Numbered from the stretch's first letter, positions 51,422-63,763 are shown. The stretch is 64,000 bases of DNA from Bidens hawaiensis (GCA_021521415.1 JAIQDT010003793.1:1-64000); one strand, 5' to 3'. Notes: generated by a model from the sequence alone, not told the origin. Numbers and translations: made by a program.

Positions 51422-54400
51422 ATGGTTTCACCGGAGAACAGTGACTGGATCTTTAACTACGGCTTGATCGATAATGTTGGTGGCACCTACCTTGCTCCGG
51501 CGGCAGCTTCTGGATCCACCTGGCCCATCTTCAATGCTTCTTCATCTAACCCTAGGTAGGTATCCTTTCTATTCCTTATTTAACTATTTTATTTATTAAT
51601 TATTTCTGCAATTGACCTAATTACGGTGTTCACAGTTCAACCTAATCGGATTAATTGATCGATCGTTGTATCCATTCTTGTGTAGGTGTAATACTTTAAA
51701 TTTAGGGTTTTTCTTGTTTAATTTTGTGAAATTGGATACATTTGGGATTGTAGATTAGATTAGAGTGCTTGAACAACTGACTTTTATGCACAATGCTCCT
51801 ATTCAAGTTTCGTAAACAACTTTTTCATTATCTGCCCGGTGTTGGAAAAATCTGGACTAGCCGCCCGTGACTGATTAATTTTAGCTAATTGGCAAAATTA
51901 GTAGCAAATCGGCTAAATCGCTCCTAGTCAGATCAAATCATCGGACAATTTCCGGACAATTTGGGACAAACTCTGTGAATTTCGGCTAACCTTTGTTAAT
52001 TACATATAAAAATGTGTACATGTATATATAAAACTGAAAACTACATATGAAAATGTGTGTGTGTGTGTGTAACTGAAAGTTACAAATACAAATTCTAATA
52101 CAATTAATAGCTAGTCTCTACCCCACTGGCCGACTAGCGCTTAGTGAGTTCTACAACGCTGTCAACTACTTTATGCTTAGATATCGTTTACCTAGTGAAA
52201 CCGATAAGAGTATTAGAGGCATAGTTGTCAATAGCGGCTGTAGCGGTCGCTATAGCGCGCTATGTAAAGAAGCGGTAGTTCTCCGCTATATGATGTTTAG
52301 CGGTGAAAAAGCGTGAACATAGCGGTCAGTTTTGTTTTGTTTTTTTTTCCCAATTTTGAGTTTTGGGTCTGACCTGGGGATTATTAAATGTGTAGAACAC
52401 TAGAACAGAGAATGCTATCAAGAATATCGATTTCAGTACTTTGAATATTCCAGAATCAGATTAGCTATTAAGAGGCTGTAATGCTGTAATCTCAGGCGAG
52501 CTTTGCATCTGATTAAGCAGTAATTTTGTTTTTAATTTGATATTAACTGTTGTCATTCCTATTAAAGGGGTATTTTCTTTGCAATTTAATCTTAACTGCG
52601 TGCACCCTAAATAATAGGAAATTCCAATTCCAAATATTCGTAAGTTTAATATTGAGAAAAAAAGGGTTTGTTTTTTGTTAGTTCTTATTTGTGTTTGTGA
52701 TTGTTTGTGCTTATTATTAATTCTTTTGTAATTTCTCATAATATTTAGTTTTGGTACTAAGTAGATGATGTTAAATGATATTACTTTTATAGTTTTTGTT
52801 ACTCTGTTAGCATAATGTTGAATACTTGAAAATTAGGCTATTATGTTGTTTTATAAATTACAACCTGATGCTACTATGTTGTTTGATGTGAATGCCAAAA
52901 TACTAATTTGTTGTAAACATTCATACACTACAATCTGCTGTTGAATACATGAGTATTAGGATATTAGCATAATGCTAAAATTGCTGATACGTATATGCAT
53001 TTTGTTAGGCATGTTTTGGTGTTTCTTTTATCGCTAAACACGAAATAGCGATCGCTGTTCGCTACGTAGCATATAGGTAGCTTGTCACTATTTACCGCTA
53101 TTCGCTATTGACAACTATGATTAGAGGTTTTATCTCAGTCAGTAGGCAATCAATTAGTTTGTATTACTTGGTAGTTACAAGTTTGTAAGTTAGGCACCAA
53201 CCCTAATTTTAAAATCCGGAACAAAAAGCACAGCCAATATTTGCAAAGAATATGTGGTTGCATAAGGAGATTGCTGATGTAGCAAGTGTTTAAGTTGTGA
53301 TGGCCTTGGATCAGATCAAAGAACAAGGAACACAAGAAAAGATGAAGAAACACGGCCTGTTGCCCTGTTGATCAAACTTGATCGGCCCTTTTGTTTTGTT
53401 AAAATTGATAAACAAATAACCAATATAGACCCAAATTTGAAAGAGATGAAACCCTAAACCAACTCAGGTAGGAACAAAGTGACTACTCCATATTCTAACA
53501 ATCTAACCTAAAATAAGACTCCATAAATAAAAGTCTAGAAATAAACCAATTGAATAACCCAGTTACAACTCTTACTAGCAGTTACTAAGCAGCCCCTAAG
53601 ACACTTTTAACCCAAATCGGACTCACTGAGAGAGTGAGATAGTAAACGGTTCAATCCACATAACCAAGGGGATAATGCATCTCTTGAGGAATGCATAGAC
53701 ACTTTAACCCAAATCGGATTAACCCACTTAACCCAGTTCAGCTCTTCACAGCCTTTTACGCCAATTCACTCACCAGCCCATTTCTGATACGAACCCGTTC
53801 GGATCCAAGAGAGTTGACGGGTCCAAGGACAATGAAGAGCTAAAGGAAGTTGAATGGTCTAAGTAACCGCTTCGATAATTACTACAATTAAGTCTATTTA
53901 TATGTTTGTGTTTTAGTTAATGGATCATCCATGTTTATGATATAAAAATATTAGGGTTTAATAACCTTGTGTTTGGAGAACTGCCATCTCGAATCGGCTA
54001 ACCGGAGACTAGCCCATCTCGAATCGGGTCAGCTATCCTTTAATTTCTTGTTTAAGTTTTGGGGTTCTATCATTTGGTTCCATTGCCGGGAATCACGAAG
54101 GTGCATGCCCAGAATTACCAGAAGGAAGGTAATGATGGTAGCAGTATTACATCCGATCAAATCGCCACCCAATTGGCAGCCATCGCTACCAAGCTCGACG
54201 CCATAGTCTCCCAAATGAGGGGTGATGTTGCAGAAATCAAATCCGTGATGTTTGGAACACGCCTCCCGTGCAACAATCAAGATCTGGTCAACGAAAAAAT
54301 CCCAGACAACAACCCTAGCATTGACGAAGATCGATTTGAGCAAGTTTTAGATCTTCAATCGAAGACCGAAGATCTGTCTAAACATGTTTCAGATGTTCAA

Positions 54401-57400
54401 TCGAAGATTGAATATCAGTCTTTGGGTGTTAAATTGAAGATCGGAGGTGGCATTCCATTGCAGGTCAGAGAAGATTTGGAAACAAAAAAAAATCAGATAA
54501 AAATTCAGGCCTACCTAAGACATCATGAACTGATCACTTTTGAGGTTGGGGATGTGGACTTTCCACATCAGCCCCATAGATGTCTTGAAAAACTGTCATC
54601 CAGGTTTTTCGGTCCTAATCACATCATTCCAAAGACGGATCAGTCTCGGATTCATCAGGTTTACCGTGTAGCCATGTTGAAATACGCATGGATTCGAGTC
54701 CCAACAACATTTATAAGTTCCTCCCCACGGATCAGTCTCGGATTCTTTGGGTGTTAAATTGAAGATCGGAGGTGGCATTCCATTGCAGGTCAGAGAAGAT
54801 TTGGAAACAAAAAAAAATCAGATAAAAATTCAGGCCTACCTAAGACATCATGAACTGATCACTTTTGAGGTTGGGGATGTGGACTTTCCACATCAGCCCC
54901 ATAGATGTCTTGAAAAACTGTCATCAGGTTTTTCGGTCCTAATCACATCATTCCAAAGACGGATCAGTCTCGGATTCATCAGGTTTACCGTGTAGCCATG
55001 TTGAAATACGCATGGATTCGAGTCCCAACAACATTTATAAGTTCCTCCCCACCGATTATCCAAGATTGGGAAACCAATCTTCAACTTCATTCAGTTCTAA
55101 ACAGTCGCGGAGTCCAGAAAGCCGGTAAACCTACAACTGAATGGCTAATCGCTTGGCTATCAAATCGAAATGAGAGTGACAATAATATGCCACGTTCTAT
55201 GAAGCGGGTCAATGAAACGTATGCGGCTACAATTGAATGGATGATCGCTTGGCAAAACTATTATCAAATTTCCGACTTGAGGACAAGTTGATTTTCCGGG
55301 TCGGAAGTATTGATACGAACCCGTTCGGATCCAAGAGAGTTGACGGGTCCAAGGACAATGAAGAGCTAAGGGAAGTTGAATGGTCTAAGTAACCGCTTCG
55401 ATAATTGCTACAATTAAGTCTATTTATATGTTTGTGTTTTACTTAATGGATCATCCATGTTTATGATATAAAAATATTAGGGTTTAATAACCTTGTGTTT
55501 GGAGAATTGCCATCTCGAATCGGCTAACCGGAGACTAGCCCATCTTGAATCGGGTCAGCTATCCTTTAATTTCTTGTTTAAGTTTTGGGGTTCTATCAAT
55601 TTCACACTCATTTCTTATATGAAATCCAGAAGGAAAGAAGGCATCAAGGCTGCTGTTGTTTTTGATGGTACAGAGGAAAAGTAGCCACCAGCCAAGCTGC
55701 TGGCACACAAACGAGGCGACAGAGCCCTGTGATCTCGATATATACTCGTCATAGATTTTTCACGTTATTAAGTTAGTCTGCAGTTTATTAGTTTTTATTA
55801 AAGGGTAGTTGGCATGCACTTTATCTTTTATTTGGTAGTTGGTACTGTAAAACTAGATGTAAGTCACGATTCCTAAAATTAGAGAAGTACAAATCACTTC
55901 CCCAGTTTAATTCTCTTGGTGTAAATTAGAGAAATATCTCTGGAAACCAAAAAGAGTAGATTTGTATGTGAAATGTATTGATTATAGGGGTGATTAATAT
56001 TGCTTATCTGAACAGCTTTTACATAAACTTGTAATTTTTAATCCACCAATAATAATAGGTTTGATATGGGCAATTTCAAACTATTTACTGAAAAAACTTA
56101 CTTCACCCAAAATAAGTAGATATGCATAGACCCTTCTCTTCACCCAACACTTGTAGGTGCTTTTCGGCATTTAATATATGCAATAAACAAATAAACTGTT
56201 TAAATAAGCCATCCCAAAATACTCCTTAGGTGTGTAGCTCTAATCTTTTGCAAATGAAAGCTGAATTCCATCAACATGGGCCCCTATGCCTTTGTTTCTG
56301 AGAATCATTTTAGCTTATATTAACGTTCAAGGTTTACTATGCGTTCTTTCTTCCTCGTAGTTTCAGTTATTGTTTTTATGTTCATATCTATGTTCGTTTC
56401 TTCGTTCATTTGTACGTTTACTTACCTCTTCACCTTGCTTGCTTAATCTTGCTTTTAGTGTGGAATGTGATGGCTCGCTTGCAAGTTCAGCTGGCCATAA
56501 GGAAACTGGTTCAAAAAAACGGTAATTATTGCTCTCATCTTTACAAGATTTTTAAGCTAAGTAAACTTTTTTTATAGTCTTGTGTATCTACAGTTTGGGT
56601 TTCTTTTTACTGAAACAACTACATTGTTTATTTCTTTATATATGGATTCTTTTTGTTATGCTTACCCTTCTTATAGTTTTGGACGTTATTTCATGGGACA
56701 ATGCTAGTAGCAAAAGAAACAAATAAAACGAATTTGTCACCTAAAAAGCTTTAATACTTGATTCACATATTAGAAAACTATATTTTCATTTGTTGTGAAA
56801 AAAGTGACCACCTAATGTACAACAGGGGAAGAGCTGAACCGTCCAATGGTACAAGTTCCAAAGCATGTAGAGAGAAATTGAGGAGGGATAAACTAAACGA
56901 CAAGTATGCCACATTCTTTACTTTATACTTTATGCTTTTTTGTTAATCTTAGTGTTCAATATGACATAACAATTAGGTTTGTTGAATTGGCTACGATTCT
57001 TGAACCCGAGGGTCCCACTAAAACAGATAAAGCTGCTATTTTGGTTGATGCTATGCGAATGGTGACTCGATTAAAAAACGAAGCACAAAAGCTAAAAGAA
57101 TCAAATTCAGATCTCCAGGAGAAAATAAAAGAGCTCAAGGTAATCCCATCCTCCCACATGTACTTATTTTATTTTCAACCATGCTAATTCACTTAACTTT
57201 TGTAGTCTGAGAAAAACGAGCTCCGGGATGAGAAGCAGAGGCTAAAGGCTGAGAAAGAGAAACTTGAACAACAAGTTAACACAATGAACACTCAACCTAG
57301 TTTCATGGGCCCGCCACCTGTAATGCCTGCTCCATATCCTGCAGGCCAAGCAATGGGACATAAGTTGGTTCCTATCATAAGTTACCCTGGAATGGCCATG

Positions 57401-57469
57401 TGGCCATTCATGCCGCCTGCTGCTGTTGACACCTCACAAGATCATGAGCTCCACCCTCCAGTTGCTTAA
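51422..57469 (+). CDS. ILR3: bHLH transcription factor of subgroup IVc, ILR3/bHLH105-like (five exons)
   Basis: Exons 51422-51555, 56459-56521, 56826-56903, 56977-57139 and 57206-57469 join in frame to 233 codons plus stop, close to the 234 of Arabidopsis ILR3. The protein begins MVSPENSDWIFNYGLIDN. The basic region is SSKACREKLRRDKLNDKFVE, with Glu and Arg for E-box contact. The helix-loop-helix follows (PTKTDKAAILVDAMRMVTRL), then a long leucine-rich coiled coil (residues about 110-165) and the family tail VPIISYPGMAMWPFMPPAAV and DTSQDHELHPPVA. Known relatives bind promoters of iron-response genes, partner with PYE and are degraded through the E3 ligase BTS, which recognises the C-terminal tail. 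ILR3 or its close paralogue bHLH115 is likely; the symbol is by similarity. Intron 1 is 4.9 kb and holds two transposons. Confidence 0.92.
52220..53119. mobile_element. 900-bp hAT-like non-autonomous element in the bHLH gene intron 1
   Basis: Perfect 17-bp terminal inverted repeats CATAGTTGTCAATAGCG, and a perfect 8-bp target duplication ATTAGAGG (52212-52219, 53120-53127). Subterminal AGCGGT/ACCGCT motifs are repeated at both ends. The interior is AT-rich without a transposase. The duplication length and repeats fit hAT. Confidence 0.92.
53785..54072 (+). mobile_element. 5' LTR of the miniature element
   Basis: 288 bp, TGATACGAACCC to GTTCTATCA, followed at 54073 by the primer binding site. 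Confidence 0.93.
54073..54757 (+). pseudogene. Chimeric gag-start/pol-end reading frame of the miniature element
   Basis: One open frame reads from the LTR edge to 54757. The first part (DQIATQLAAIATKLDAIVSQ, then MRGDVAEIKSVMFG) is a coiled coil like the N-terminus of plant Gypsy gag. The later part (ITFEVGDVDFPHQPHR, SRFFGPNHII, RIHQVYRVAMLKYAWI) matches the end of Gypsy pol, the GPY/F module followed by the HPVFHVSLLK motif, in degenerate form. Everything in between, protease to integrase core, is missing. No clear start codon after the primer site fits this frame before the internal Met at about 54215. Translation is uncertain. Confidence 0.65.
54418..55067 (+). repeat. 325-bp tandem duplication inside the miniature element
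   Basis: The block beginning TTTGGGTGTTAAATTGAAGA occurs at 54421 and again at 54746 with nearly no change over about 320 bp. It contains the pol-end part of the chimeric frame. The second copy ends in the sequence CCTCCCCACCGATTATCC, which was probably the original junction. Confidence 0.9.
55311..55598 (+). mobile_element. 3' LTR of the miniature element
   Basis: 288 bp, same ends as the left LTR. A purine-rich GGGTCGGAAG at 55298-55307 before it is a weak candidate for the polypurine tract. Confidence 0.93.
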
Positions 57470-58619
57470 TTTGGCTTCAGTATAAACGTTCATGGCCCGT
57501 TTGTTGTTTGTTTGATGACTGTTAGTATCACTATGTAATTTATGGTTCAAAATATGGTATAATCATACTTCCTAAGTTATTATACTTGTGACATCTTTGG
57601 CAAGTAATATTTAAGGTTTACCGTTTATGTGTTGTCTTTAAGGTTTCTGTTGTGGGAATGTTGTTTCCATTAGCAAATTAGTCTTACTTGGTTCAGCTAA
57701 AAGAATAAATCTTGATGATAGTGATTTAGTATGAATCAAGTTTTAATGACTGAAACTAGTATCTTCTAGAAACCCGGGTCGATATAAAAACCTGTACTCA
57801 TTTCCAACTGTTTGGTTTTTAACATTTTAAACTAGCAAAATGGAGACTTGTTACACATGGTTTTGAAAGCTGGATGAGTTTCTTCATTGGGTTTTGTGCG
57901 CAACATTTGGTTCATCATCTGGATCTCTAAAGGTTGAGCGTGGATTGATTATGATTGAACTTGAGTGCTCATCAAATGAAATTCCATGTTTTTCAAGTTA
58001 ACTGAATTTTGTGTTATTTGAGCTTTTGAAACTTGATCAAAACAGATTTGGAAAAACCAGTTAGAACTTGAACTATTTGAATTAAGGGTAATTAAATCTG
58101 ATTTGAACAATTAGGAAAAAAGTCATTCTTTTCATCTTTAAAATCTCAACAACTGTAATTCTTTAGACATTAAAGAACAGATCTATAGAACTAATAAAAC
58201 ATAATGATCAAAAATCCAAATTACATCTAATTATAACTTAAAAATATAATTAGTTACTGACAGAATTCAAAATAGAGTAGAAAAACCTAAACTGTAAGCT
58301 CGTTTTATATATGGAAATATTTTTTCGAACTCAACAGTAAGCCAATAAATTAGATACATAGGCCCATGTAAGATTTAGTTCCATTCGAACTTCCAAGGCG
58401 AGCACTCGATGCTCTGCCATCGCAGCATAAACTTTTGAAACAAAAAACAACTCAATACACATAAAACATAAAGGAGAAGCAGAATGAAAAGTTGCACATG
58501 ACTATCCACATCATTTTACAACTAATTATTGAGGTGTATTTTACAAAAGACAGTAGCGAAAACAACAAACCCACACCTCACAAGATAAGAGCCCTCAACT
58601 TCCACTGCTCTCATTATTC
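57470..58619. other. Intergenic region between convergent bHLH and ATG18 genes
   Basis: Holds the 3' untranslated regions of both genes. No coding motif or repeat was recognised. Confidence 0.5.
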
Positions 58620-58797
58620 TTCACCACCATATAGGCCTGCAATATGAAAACCTTAATCTACAAGCCAATTCTAATCCATTAAAAAGAAACACAAATAATG
58701 TACTCAACTCCCCAACCGACACATCCAGCCCGTTTTTTTACCACCCATATAAGCCTATAACCTTGATGGGCTAAAGCTTTAAAAAAAACTCTTACCT
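58620..58797 (-). other. 3' untranslated region of ATG18, probably with an intron
   Basis: On the minus strand, the stop codon TAA (58798-58800) is followed two bases later by AGGTAAGAG... and, near 58636, ATATTGCAGGCC, giving a plausible intron of about 160 bp in the untranslated part. Confidence 0.5.
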
Positions 58798-61700
58798 TTA
58801 ATCAAACTCATTGCCTTGATCTTCAAATTGGTTCTCGAGTTTCTGATCTATGTAACTATTTACAAGCTCGGACTGGGTCCCACTCACTGAGTGCTCTCTA
58901 TTATCTACAGTCTCAGGTCGAGTGTGAGATATTGGACACCTGTCACTATTTACAAAGCCACTTGAATCATCTATTGGCATCTGACCAGCAGCATCTGACC
59001 CAGTTTCTGCATTGTTATTATCAACTCCACCATCTGTTATATGATCAAAGCTGCTCCCATTTTTAAAAAGCTTTTCGTGTTCATACCACCCGTTATTGTT
59101 GTAGTCTAAATCAGGAAATCTGGATAACAAAACTTTTGAAATTATATGATGACGATTAAATAAAACATAAACACTAATTGGGAAAAAACATATATGATGA
59201 TATGATAAGCGACCATTTACTCACTAAGAGCACCTACCTACCAGCAATGGGAGTGTGTGACAATCATCCATGATGATAAAGAATACTTCATATTGGTGTC
59301 AATTTATATACTTGTTTGCAAAATACGCAGATTTGCATGCGTGTGTGTGTATTATATATATTTAGCCCAAATGTTTATACGTGGTAATTTCAACCCATTT
59401 GCTTACAGGTCATTCAGGTTATGCATCTCTAACAAGCATATATAAAAATTAGCTTAACAAAAACAGGTGTAATCAAAAGTCTTATAAATTCTACTTAAGC
59501 TTGTAAACGAACCAAACGAGCATGAACAAGCCATGTTCGCTTTCGTTCGTTTCACTAAAACCAAACGAACACAAACAATTAGACAAACAAGGTTTTCTTG
59601 TTCGTTTTCGTTCATTAAGAACATGAGAATGTTCGTGTTCATTCATGTTTGTTCATTTAACTAAATAAACAAAAAAAATTGTTCATGTTCGCTCTTTATT
59701 AAATAAATGAACTTCTCGCCAAACAGTTCACTGAACATTCGGTTCATTTACAGGCCTAATTGTACTTATATAATGCATAAACCTCCTAAATCATTTTATT
59801 CAAAAGTTTATTAAAAATAATTTGACACATATAAAAATATTTGACTACATATTCAAAAGTAGTCATCCCAGCATGTTTTGACTCGACACAGAAAAGTACA
59901 TTTTGATCAATTACCAAACCTGCCCAACCCGCCCATTTTGTCATGGCTACCAACTCCATAAATTCACCACATGAATCAAAATTTGGTGAATTGCTTCTAC
60001 ATATCCATACCTGGTTGTTTGCACCTTGGGTTCCCAAATATGACCAACAGCAGGAACCAAATATCTAGACCTTGCTTCAACAGTGTGGGCTTGAATCTTC
60101 TCTATCTCAAATTCACCCTGCGAATCGTTTACCCGGTCCACACTAATATCATCCACAATCAAAGATTGAAACTTCACCTGCAAGAATTAACAAAACCAGA
60201 AAAAAGAATCACTTGGTAGCTTCCAAAACAAGTAAAAAACTAGGACTGTAAATGAACCAAGCGTCCAATGAACAGTCCGTAAACTGTTCGGCGGGAAGTT
60301 CGTTTATTTAATAAACGACCGAACATGAACATAAAACTTTGTTCATTTAGTGCATTTAGTAAAACAGACGAACAGGAACACGTGCCTCACTTGTTAATCT
60401 GTGTTCGTGAACGTTCCTTCATTTAAATTCGTTTCTGCTCGCTAGTTTACGTTTGTTCATGTTCATTCATTTACGTTCATCAACATATATTTATTTAAAT
60501 TTTTTTGGCCGATTAAACTTAGTTTAGTTTTAATAATTTTTTAGGCTCAACACACTGTTCTTCGCATTGCTTTTAAATGGTTTTAGCTCAATTATGTTCA
60601 TTCATGTATGTTGTTTACGCTCATGAACCGTTCATTTATACCGTTAATGAATGAACATACGAACGCGAACACGTTCATTTTCTTAACAAACGAACACGAA
60701 TAAGAAAACACCGTTCGTTTGATTGTTCTTGTTCAATCGTTTGTTAGGTTAAAGTTAGATGAATGAAAGTGTTTACCTGCACACTTGCCCATAATGGGGT
60801 CTGCAATTGGTGCGTATGCAATTCAACTTCAGAAATATACCCATGGTTTTTTAACTCATGACCGACATTATCTTTCTTGATTTTACTCATAACTTCAAAA
60901 TAATCACTATTTCCATTTTCAGTTCTTTCAGGAAATACTTTTCTATTATCTGTATGCCCATTTTCACCATAAATATCAACGTTTTCTTCTCGATCCCTTC
61001 TGTTTTGTTTACTACAAATGTTCCACTTTTGAATAGGCTCAACATTTAACTTTGAATCATTATCAGGTGACAATGATTCATAAGCATTATCCACTTCAGA
61101 TGATAATCTTAATGCATATTGTATCACACAACCAGAAGAAAACACAAGCATGTCGTACTTTGACAATGTGGGACTGGAAACTGCACATTTATGGAAAGTA
61201 GTTGCAATAACCCCTGAATATGAATTTATTTTACTGGATGCCGCCACTGCTGCCGCCCCGGTCACCACGTTTCTCCACCCGTTATTTCCACTTCTTATTC
61301 TGCTGACAGCAGATAATGTAACCTGCGGCTTATTGGCAGCATCATAAGGAGATTGTATATTATTATTATTAACTGTGATTTCTGATGAAGAAATAGCAAA
61401 TAGATGGCTGGTGCCTCTTGATGAACTTATGGTGATCCAACGGCTGTCTATACTGAAACTTATGTCCTGTATAACCTGAGTTTTTTCGGGTAAAGTATTA
61501 GTTTTGAATTATAGGAAAACCAAAGATAAAACAAAAATTAAAAAGTAAAGTATCATACGGCGTTTGTAAAACCACGTTGAAGCTTGTAAAGATGTATGTA
61601 TGATGCACCGTTTGTGGCTCCCGGTATTATACGAAATACATTAAAACTATGACCATGAACAGAAGCTGTCACCAATAATGTACCGCTGGGATCAAAACAT

Positions 61701-63763
61701 AATGAGGCGATTGGACTATCGTGTGCCTTAAACTGAGCAATCACTGATTTGCTCACAACATCTCTAACAATAACCTGATCAAAATAAAAGGTGCATTCAG
61801 TATTCAATTATCCATAATTAAAATGTCTGCATTGATACTGATAAAGAGCAAATTTCATAAATTGCAATATGCTTTTGAACGTGGTCCTTTATGGTAATAT
61901 AACTACTGATCTCTTTAGGAAATTACAAGCTTTTTATAAAACCCGCTCACCCACTTTGGTGATTATAGCTTAAAGACGAAAAAACTTATCTAATTACAAA
62001 ATAACAATTGTTTATTAAGTTTAATAATTTTTTTTATTTTTTAATAGTTTGATCCTTTTATATAAAACAACAAAAATCTTATTAAATTATCAAATAAGAA
62101 CCAAAAAAGGACTTCAATTACCCAAGTAGGCAGTTCAAAAAGGCTAATAGTTACTAAAACAGATCAAGAAAAGTTATATACACCAAAATAAACCACCATC
62201 AAAAGTAAAATCAGTCATAACTAGTTCAATATCAAATTACACAGAAGGTTAAAAAGGTAATTTTCCATCATTTAAACCCATACCATTCCAACATTCTCGG
62301 AATCTGGTAACCAACCATTAGGGTTTCCACGATCTTTCCGTGCAGGGTCACCTAACGGCTGAGAAACGTTGTCATCCGGTAAAATCTCAAAGTAATACCT
62401 AGAAAGCTTCTTGTAACCAATATCCCCAAGTGTAGCAATTCCTACAGCAAGCTGTTTGCTTGATTGTTTTGCATAGTGTGCAACAATGCTACCGTTTGAA
62501 CCATTGGAAGTAAAAGTTTTAGAGTGAGTAAGATGTTGTGGGCTAACACGTGCATTTGGCAATGCCACAATACTACCACTGTAAGCAATCCATCTGGGAC
62601 CCACAGCAAGGGGTCCCAGCCCTATGTTTTCAAACCGTGAAGAGGTTGCTAAAATAGGATTTGTGAGAATCGTGTACTCCCTTTCTAACGTTGCAACATC
62701 AAAACAATGTACCTGTAGATTGTAACGTGTAAAGAATTATACATATGAGTTGGTATGTTCGTGTATCACAAAACTAAGGACGGCAAATCCTGACATGACC
62801 CGTTTTAAAAATGGGTCAACCCGAACACAAACAGTTAAAGAGTGGGTTGACCTGTAAACCCATTTTAAGAGCATTTTAGATGTTAATATTTTGATTTCAG
62901 AAATAAAAGTGTTATTATTTTTTGTCACATACTTTGGTTTTTTATTTTCATATAACTATTGACTTTTAAAAGTGAAATTAATTTCCATTTTGAAACTTTT
63001 TATCTAATCTTTACATCCAACAATTATTATATTAGTTTTAACCGCCCATTCTCCGATTCCCATTCGCTTATTCTAATCTCAAGCTAAATATGTTATATAT
63101 AAACCCAAATGTGTTAACTGAAATGAAAGATAAATACATAAAAATAATTAATATAACACAAATTACTATATAGGTTTCATACGAATCAGAGTAATTAATT
63201 GTTCAAATCGTTACTAAGTCGCTAGATATTACTCATATTTGTAAATGAACATATAATGATTCGACACGATTTACAACCCTAACGAAAATGTTGCAGATTA
63301 AGAATTATACCTGTGCTGCTTGTAAAACAGCGACAATGCGGGAACTGCATCTTACAGAGTAAACAACCGATCTGAACTTCAATTCTTTTATGTAAGATTG
63401 AGATTTTAATGAATAGAACCATACGACAGTAGGCACATACCCACCATTTATCTGATCATGATTACTTTTTATATTACCATTGATAGAAACGGAGGGCCCA
63501 CCCTGAGTATTAAACGACCCATCCGCGCATATAACCAACAGAGGGCGATCATCTGAATATTCAACGTGAGAATGGTTTGATACAGTTGGTTTTGGCAGTA
63601 TTTGCATAAAGGAAACAGCACCATCATATCTAGAGACTATGTTGCGCACATTGTTTGCATCTTCAACATCCCACACTTGGAAACCGTATTGATACCCGAG
63701 TAATAGTAGTCGGCGTGAGATACCACCCTCACATTCCAGCTTGTCAAACCCGGCCCATAGCAC
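58798..63763 (-). CDS. ATG18: Autophagy protein ATG18, BCAS3-domain type (g/h-like), partial
   Basis: Six minus-strand exons join in frame: 63763-63311, 62712-62284, 61774-61559, 61475-60777, 60177-60011 and 59119-58798 (762 codons including stop). The N-terminal exon lies beyond 64000. The WD40 propeller shows VLWAGFDKLECEGG, YGFQVWDVEDANNVRNIVSR, SRPLLV-type DDRPLLVICADG, GLGPLAVGPRWIAYSG, FKAHDSPIASLCFDPSGTLL and TNAVIQDISFSIDSRW. The BCAS3 domain follows (HKCAVSSPTLSKYDMLVFSS, then HTHQLQTPLWASVQ), with an acidic tail ending GNEFD. ATG18 proteins bind phosphoinositides on forming autophagosomes. The FRRG/LRRG lipid-binding motif reads LQRG here. After the stop, a GTAAG donor (58795 down) and a GCAG acceptor near 58636 suggest an intron in the 3' untranslated region. 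Confidence 0.92.
59499..59756. repeat. Small GTTCG/CGAAC-rich inverted-repeat element in an ATG18 intron
   Basis: The ends GCTTGTAAACGAACC and, reverse-complemented, GGCCTGTAAATGAACC form an imperfect inverted repeat. The interior is packed with GTTCGT, GAACA and their complements. It looks like a non-autonomous DNA transposon. No clear target duplication was found. Confidence 0.6.
60243..60750. repeat. Second GTTCG/CGAAC-rich element in an ATG18 intron
   Basis: Starts GGACTGTAAATGAACC, the same end as at 59756 but inverted, so it is probably a relative of that element in opposite orientation. It is longer (about 500 bp) and ends before the exon at 60777. Confidence 0.55.
62770..63285. mobile_element. 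Possible small DNA transposon in an ATG18 intron
   Basis: The right edge, reverse-complemented, reads TAGGGTTGTAAATCGTGTCG, and the left edge AAGGACGGCAAATCCTGACA is similar, suggesting degenerate terminal inverted repeats. CCCATTTTAA and GGGTCAACCC motifs lie inside. No target duplication was confirmed. Confidence 0.4.

Larger units (their letters stand above)
53785..55598 (+). mobile_element. 1.8-kb miniature LTR retrotransposon in the bHLH gene intron 1
   Basis: Two 288-bp LTRs (53785-54072, 55311-55598) with ends TGATACGAACCC and GTTCTATCA, flanked by the perfect 5-bp duplication ATTTC (53780-53784, 55599-55603). A primer binding site TTTGGTTCCATTGCCGGGAA follows the left LTR. The 1238-bp interior codes for the start of a gag and the end of a pol only, with a 325-bp tandem duplication. 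The LTRs differ by about five or six substitutions by eye. It must depend on proteins of a full-length relative. Confidence 0.93.

Noticed and set aside
57284..57469. Separate small gene at the end of the bHLH gene
   Set aside because: It is the last exon of the bHLH gene in the same frame.
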